A DNA stretch of 64,000 nucleotides from JBFMGD01 sp040751775 (GTDB taxonomy: Bacteria; Bacillota; Dethiobacteria; DTU022), in assembly GCA_040751775.1 (NCBI GenBank), contig JBFMGD010000005.1, forward strand, positions 1 to 64,000, in the 5' to 3' direction. Shown in pieces: positions 60,725 through 64,000 of the stretch. The notes beneath the pieces were generated by a model that did no database searches, was not told the DNA's origin, and saw only the letters and a list, made by a program, of their open reading frames with translations. Made by a program: the position numbers and the translations under genes. Position 1 is the stretch's first letter; the number at the start of each line of letters is the position of its first letter.

Positions 60725-60754
60725 TTGATTTATACGTGTCAGACATGCTATAAT
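60725..60754 (+). promoter_or_regulatory. Promoter of the M24-family gene
   Basis: -35 TTGATT (60725-60730), an 18-base spacer and a perfect -10 TATAAT (60749-60754), about 33 bases before the ATG. The RBS AAGGAGG lies between. The rest of the 258-base gap to the GH3 gene holds no other recognisable feature. Confidence 0.65.
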
Positions 60755-60786
60755 TCAGTCAATAAGACCAAGGAGGCTTAACACAT

Positions 60787-62109
60787 ATGCAATACGGACC
60801 CTATGCAGTGGATTATGAACAGCGTCCCTATGATCCGGAGCGTATGCGCAATGAGAGGGTAGCGAGAGCACAGGCAGCTCTCAAAAAACACGGTCTAGGT
60901 GCAATGATTTTATACGACTACGACTATCACCGCTACCTTGGTTACTACTCTTTCCACCAGTATGCCAGGCGCAGGCTCGGCACATTTGTTCTCCTGATTC
61001 AAGGCGAAGGCTTGCCCTATGTTCCCATCGATCATTTGAACGGTGAATGGGAGCGTCCCCGGATGCCCTGGTTTGAAGGTAAAATGGTGCTGAAAACATC
61101 GAAAGTATACCAACTCTGCCAGGGGTTGCCCGATACCCCAGAATTTATGCCCGGCTATTTCGATGAGACCTGCGCAGAGATCAAAGCCCTGCTCAAGAAG
61201 CACGAGGTCTTCGATATGCCCTGCGGGATCGACGTTGCGAGCGCGAACATGCTCGAGGCTTGCCGGCGGGCAGGGATCAAGATCGTCGACGGCAACAATT
61301 GCATGGTCGATGCGATCAAGGTCAAGACCCAGGATGAAATTCATTGCCTGCGGATGGCCGGCGCGATCACCGAAGCCGCCCATTGGGAGGTATGCCAGGC
61401 TTTACGGCCGGGCTTAACCGAGCTGCAGATTGCCGGAATAGCGGCAAACGGTTGTTACAAGCATGGAGCCGAAGAGTTGGAAGGCCCTAGTTTCGTGGTT
61501 TGCACCGGGGAAAGATCGGGCTATGGTGTCCCGAATATGCCTACGGATAGAATGGTGAGACCTGGGGACATGGTCATCTTGGATATCAACGGTGTCAGCT
61601 TCCAGGGCTATCGCACCTGTTTCTACCGCACTTACTGTGTAGGCGACAAGCCCACCGAATTTCAGAAAGAAGTATACAACACCGCTTACGAGGCGCTGAT
61701 GGCCTTAACCGAATCGATGAAACCCGGTATCACCACCAGGGATGTCCAGAATGACTGGATGAAAAAAGGAGATGCACCGGGTATGTGGGGGCGCATGCCG
61801 AAATGGCCCGAGCCGGGCCGTTACTTCTACGGCACGGTGGCGCATCCGATCGGCCTTCGTTCGGGAGATCCGGGAGCAACCGTTCCCGGGGCCAGCGGTC
61901 AGTTCATGGGTGATTTCCCCGCCGGCAAACTCGAGAAAAACATGACCTTTGCTGTCGAAGCCGCTTGCTTCACCTGGCTTGGCGACAGGTGGGCCAAGGA
62001 TGGCGTGAAGATCGAGCACTGCGGCGTGATAACCGACGATGGCTTTGAAGTTTTCTACCGCTTCCCGAAAGATAAACTGATTACCTGCGGATTGCCCGGC
62101 GTCTACTAG
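60787..62109 (+). CDS. M24-family (aminopeptidase P/creatinase-like) protein with altered metal site
   Basis: 440-residue pita-bread-fold protein. An N-terminal creatinase/prolidase domain (1-185) precedes the M24 core. Of the five usual metal ligands I see Asp266 (VILDINGVSFQGY), His353 (TVAHPIGL), Glu391 (FAVEAACF) and Glu410 (IEHCG). The second Asp, normally in an SDxTRT motif, is replaced by Cys278 (RTCFYRTY). A dinuclear metallopeptidase site is therefore unlikely in standard form. Creatinase and DMSP-lyase DddP are M24-fold enzymes with changed or lost metals, so a lyase or amidinohydrolase role is possible. Monocistronic, with its own promoter and terminator. Confidence 0.82.
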   Translation: MQYGPYAVDYEQRPYDPERMRNERVARAQAALKKHGLGAMILYDYDYHRYLGYYSFHQYARRRLGTFVLLIQGEGLPYVPIDHLNGEWERPRMPWFEGKMVLKTSKVYQLCQGLPDTPEFMPGYFDETCAEIKALLKKHEVFDMPCGIDVASANMLEACRRAGIKIVDGNNCMVDAIKVKTQDEIHCLRMAGAITEAAHWEVCQALRPGLTELQIAGIAANGCYKHGAEELEGPSFVVCTGERSGYGVPNMPTDRMVRPGDMVILDINGVSFQGYRTCFYRTYCVGDKPTEFQKEVYNTAYEALMALTESMKPGITTRDVQNDWMKKGDAPGMWGRMPKWPEPGRYFYGTVAHPIGLRSGDPGATVPGASGQFMGDFPAGKLEKNMTFAVEAACFTWLGDRWAKDGVKIEHCGVITDDGFEVFYRFPKDKLITCGLPGVY

Positions 62110-62140
62110 AAAAAAGCGGTTAAGGCAAATATGAACAGCT

Positions 62141-62184
62141 AAAAGGCTCAACTGTAAGCTAGGCAGCGACAGTTGAGCCTTTTA
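62141..62184 (+). terminator. Intrinsic terminator after the M24-family gene
   Basis: The perfect 15-bp stem AAAAGGCTCAACTGT / ACAGTTGAGCCTTTT with a 13-base loop ends in T4. Symmetry also allows function on the other strand. Confidence 0.85.
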
Positions 62185-62327
62185 CACGTTAACTGCAGGG
62201 TTAAACCCTTCATGATCCGGTAGGAATTTGGTTTATAAAATGTTCAGAATGCGTTTGTAGAATAATGTCATCAAGCCTTCCATCAGAAGACAAATGTGGT
62301 ATGATACATTTTGAAGGGAATCCGGCA

Positions 62328-63218
62328 ATGGCTAAAAAATTACTTATACCAATTATAATCGTACTAACAGTATTCGTGCTGGCAGGCATTCCGCAGTTAA
62401 TATCCGTTGACGGGAACGGTGTCGTTTTTAACTGGCGGGTGTCGCTTGACAGTGCCGTCAATTATTTAAAAGGCTTGCCCTCAGGGCAGTCTTTTCTTTT
62501 CATCGCCCGTAAAATGCCGCGCAATTTTCTCGATTTATTTCCCGGGTATACTCTCACTTCGTTTATATACCTGGTCATCGCCGCGTTCCTCGGGCTAAAC
62601 CTTGGTATTATCCTGGGCATGTTCTGTTCCCGCCTGCGTTCAGCTGTTTTTAAAGATGCAATCGGGTTGTTCGGGATTATTCCTGATTTTATCATTGTTT
62701 TATTGCTGCAGCGCGGTGTGGTTTATATCCAAAAGGCAACCGGCATTAAAGTGGCGAAAGTGGTGGCCATGTCTCTAACCGAACCGGCTATCTTGCTGCC
62801 CCTGATCACCATGTCCTTGATCCCGGCTCTATATCTTATCCGCACCGTTTCCAACCATACCGATTTTGTTTTGTCCCGTGAATATATCCAGGGAGCGCGG
62901 GCTCGGGGCCTTGCACCGCTTTACATCTATCTGCACCATGTATTTCCGAATGTTCTTCCTTTTATCAAAGCGGACATGCATAAAGTTGCCGGGATGATGC
63001 TGGCCAATCTTTTTATCGTCGAGTACCTGTTTAATATTTACGGCATCACCCGTGCCCTTTTTTATTACGGTTTTCAATTTGTTCGTTATTCCTATGTGGT
63101 CAATTATCAGTATAATTTCGTGGTAAATGTGCTGTTTGTCATTATCTTTTTATACGCGGCGCTCAGCCTCCTGATGCGCGGCTACATTCTTTTGCTGGAA
63201 AGGAAATTTTGCCGGTGA
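62328..63218 (+). CDS. ABC transporter permease (DppB/OppB-like), second system
   Basis: 296-residue permease from ATG 62328 (GAAGGGAA upstream; the frame is open from 62265 but the extra N-terminus is not hydrophobic). Six membrane segments and an EAA-type loop (YIQGARARGLAPLYIYLHHVFP). It lacks the typical FRIMPGDP segment of the first system's DppB. It ends in GTGA overlapping the next gene. Confidence 0.82.
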   Translation: MAKKLLIPIIIVLTVFVLAGIPQLISVDGNGVVFNWRVSLDSAVNYLKGLPSGQSFLFIARKMPRNFLDLFPGYTLTSFIYLVIAAFLGLNLGIILGMFCSRLRSAVFKDAIGLFGIIPDFIIVLLLQRGVVYIQKATGIKVAKVVAMSLTEPAILLPLITMSLIPALYLIRTVSNHTDFVLSREYIQGARARGLAPLYIYLHHVFPNVLPFIKADMHKVAGMMLANLFIVEYLFNIYGITRALFYYGFQFVRYSYVVNYQYNFVVNVLFVIIFLYAALSLLMRGYILLLERKFCR

Positions 63219-64000
63219 ACATCAGATTGGCAGTGGGAATATTTTTAACAGCCCTGATCGTCGCTGTGGCCATTTTCGGACCATGGCTGGCGCCGTACGA
63301 AGTTTCGGATGATAAAAAAATCGAATGGGTGGAAACTGAGGACGGTATGCAGATGGTGTTCGCTCCCGCGCCGCCGAGCAGAGCGAACTGGTTTGGCACT
63401 AACCGCTGGGGGTATGACATTCTTACCCTTCTGCTATACGGCGCGCGCTATACCGTATTCAGTGTGATTACTGTTGCCCTGGTCAGGGTCGTGCTTGGCG
63501 GTCTAGCCGGGCTGCTGCTGGGATTGTATACAGAGCTTAAATCGCCGTCATTTAACTTTTCTTGCCTCGGCGTGTTGCCGCTGTTCGTTATAGTTTACTT
63601 CTTCGTCTTCGGCATTAATATTAACTCAACTCTGTCTCCCTGGACCCTGGTTTTATTGCAAGTATCGCTGTTAAGTATTTTCGGTATACCCGGTGTTGCC
63701 GCCGTAATCCAGCAAAAAACCGGGGAGATTAAGAAGCAGGAATTTGTGCTGGCGGCCAGGACAATTGGGGCGGGAAAATGGCGCCTGGCATTTAAGCATA
63801 TTCTGCCTTTTCTTAAGGAAACCCTGGTGATATTGGCGGTCCACGAGTCGATCGCGGTATTAAACATTCAGGGTCAACTGGGGATTTTCAACATGTTCCT
63901 GGGCGGCACGGTTTTTACACCAAATCCGATGCTTTTTCATTCGAGGACACACGAATGGGCAGGGCTGGTTGGACAAGCCAAGAACTATGTTTCCGCCAAC
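63215..64000 (+). CDS. ABC transporter permease (DppC/OppC-like), partial at window end
   Basis: Starts with GTG 63215 inside the stop of the previous permease and stays open for 262 codons to the right edge. An N-terminal membrane helix (LAVGIFLTALIVAVAIFGPW) is followed by APPSRANWFGTNRWGYDILT, the DppC-type segment, and an EAA-like loop (VLAARTIGAGKWRLAFKHIL). The end is cut. Together with the upstream gene it forms a second peptide-type importer. Confidence 0.85.
   Translation, partial: MNIRLAVGIFLTALIVAVAIFGPWLAPYEVSDDKKIEWVETEDGMQMVFAPAPPSRANWFGTNRWGYDILTLLLYGARYTVFSVITVALVRVVLGGLAGLLLGLYTELKSPSFNFSCLGVLPLFVIVYFFVFGININSTLSPWTLVLLQVSLLSIFGIPGVAAVIQQKTGEIKKQEFVLAARTIGAGKWRLAFKHILPFLKETLVILAVHESIAVLNIQGQLGIFNMFLGGTVFTPNPMLFHSRTHEWAGLVGQAKNYVSAN

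Overview
The window is a gene-dense stretch with no rRNA or tRNA genes that I can see. It most likely comes from an anaerobic, spore-former-type Firmicute (Clostridia, Peptococcaceae or Syntrophomonadales-like). This is an inference from strong AGGAGG-type ribosome binding sites with frequent GTG and TTG starts, a tandem glycine riboswitch, a tungsten-type aldehyde:ferredoxin oxidoreductase, NuoEF-like redox subunits, a corrinoid/MttB methyltransferase pair and REP-like palindromes. Metabolism looks anaerobic and based on amino acids or peptides, with some saccharide genes.

Layout. 1-902: C-terminal part of a thiamine diphosphate enzyme, apparently frameshifted at the left edge. 1297-8339: complete N-type ATPase operon, atpDCQRBEFAG. 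8290-9040: decayed GH1 and carbon-nitrogen hydrolase genes joined head to tail. 9034-11200: MFS exporter and divergent HAD phosphatase. 11337-16103: aldehyde oxidoreductase, MoaD-like protein, class III aminotransferase and spermidine synthase. 16110-18919: pyruvate-kinase-C-domain protein, PLP desulfhydrase-like enzyme and an IclR regulator. 19150-24198: a redox module (NuoE, NuoF, Fe-S protein, FMN glutamate-synthase-like protein) behind a clear promoter flanked by two IclR-type operators. 24405-29579: GH57 enzyme, TreZ and TreT (alpha-glucan/trehalose). 29977-34925: coiled-coil orphan and a large RND pump. 35148-36062: agmatinase-family enzyme.

36206-48658 is a long co-directional block: corrinoid protein, non-pyrrolysine MttB-family methyltransferase, five-gene Dpp/Opp-type ABC importer, a 1063-residue caspase-fold (clan CD) protein and an M20 amidohydrolase. 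This suggests uptake and processing of a peptide-like or quaternary-amine substrate with methyl transfer to a corrinoid. It is followed by a transposase remnant. 49393-58208 is a glycine-cleavage operon under a tandem glycine riboswitch: gcvT, gcvH, gcvPA, gcvPB, two radical SAM proteins resembling the LipS1/LipS2 split lipoyl synthase, a LipM-like octanoyltransferase and lpdA. That supplies the cleavage system and, apparently, its own lipoylation route in one operon. The window ends with a GH3 beta-glycosidase, an M24/creatinase-like enzyme with an altered metal site, and a second ABC permease pair cut by the right edge.

The strongest candidates for something new are the IclR-controlled NuoEF/Fe-S/GltS-like module, the caspase-fold protein coupled to the MttB-transporter block, the self-contained gcv-lipoylation operon, and two REP-like inverted-repeat doublets, one of which writes the C-terminus of a radical SAM protein.
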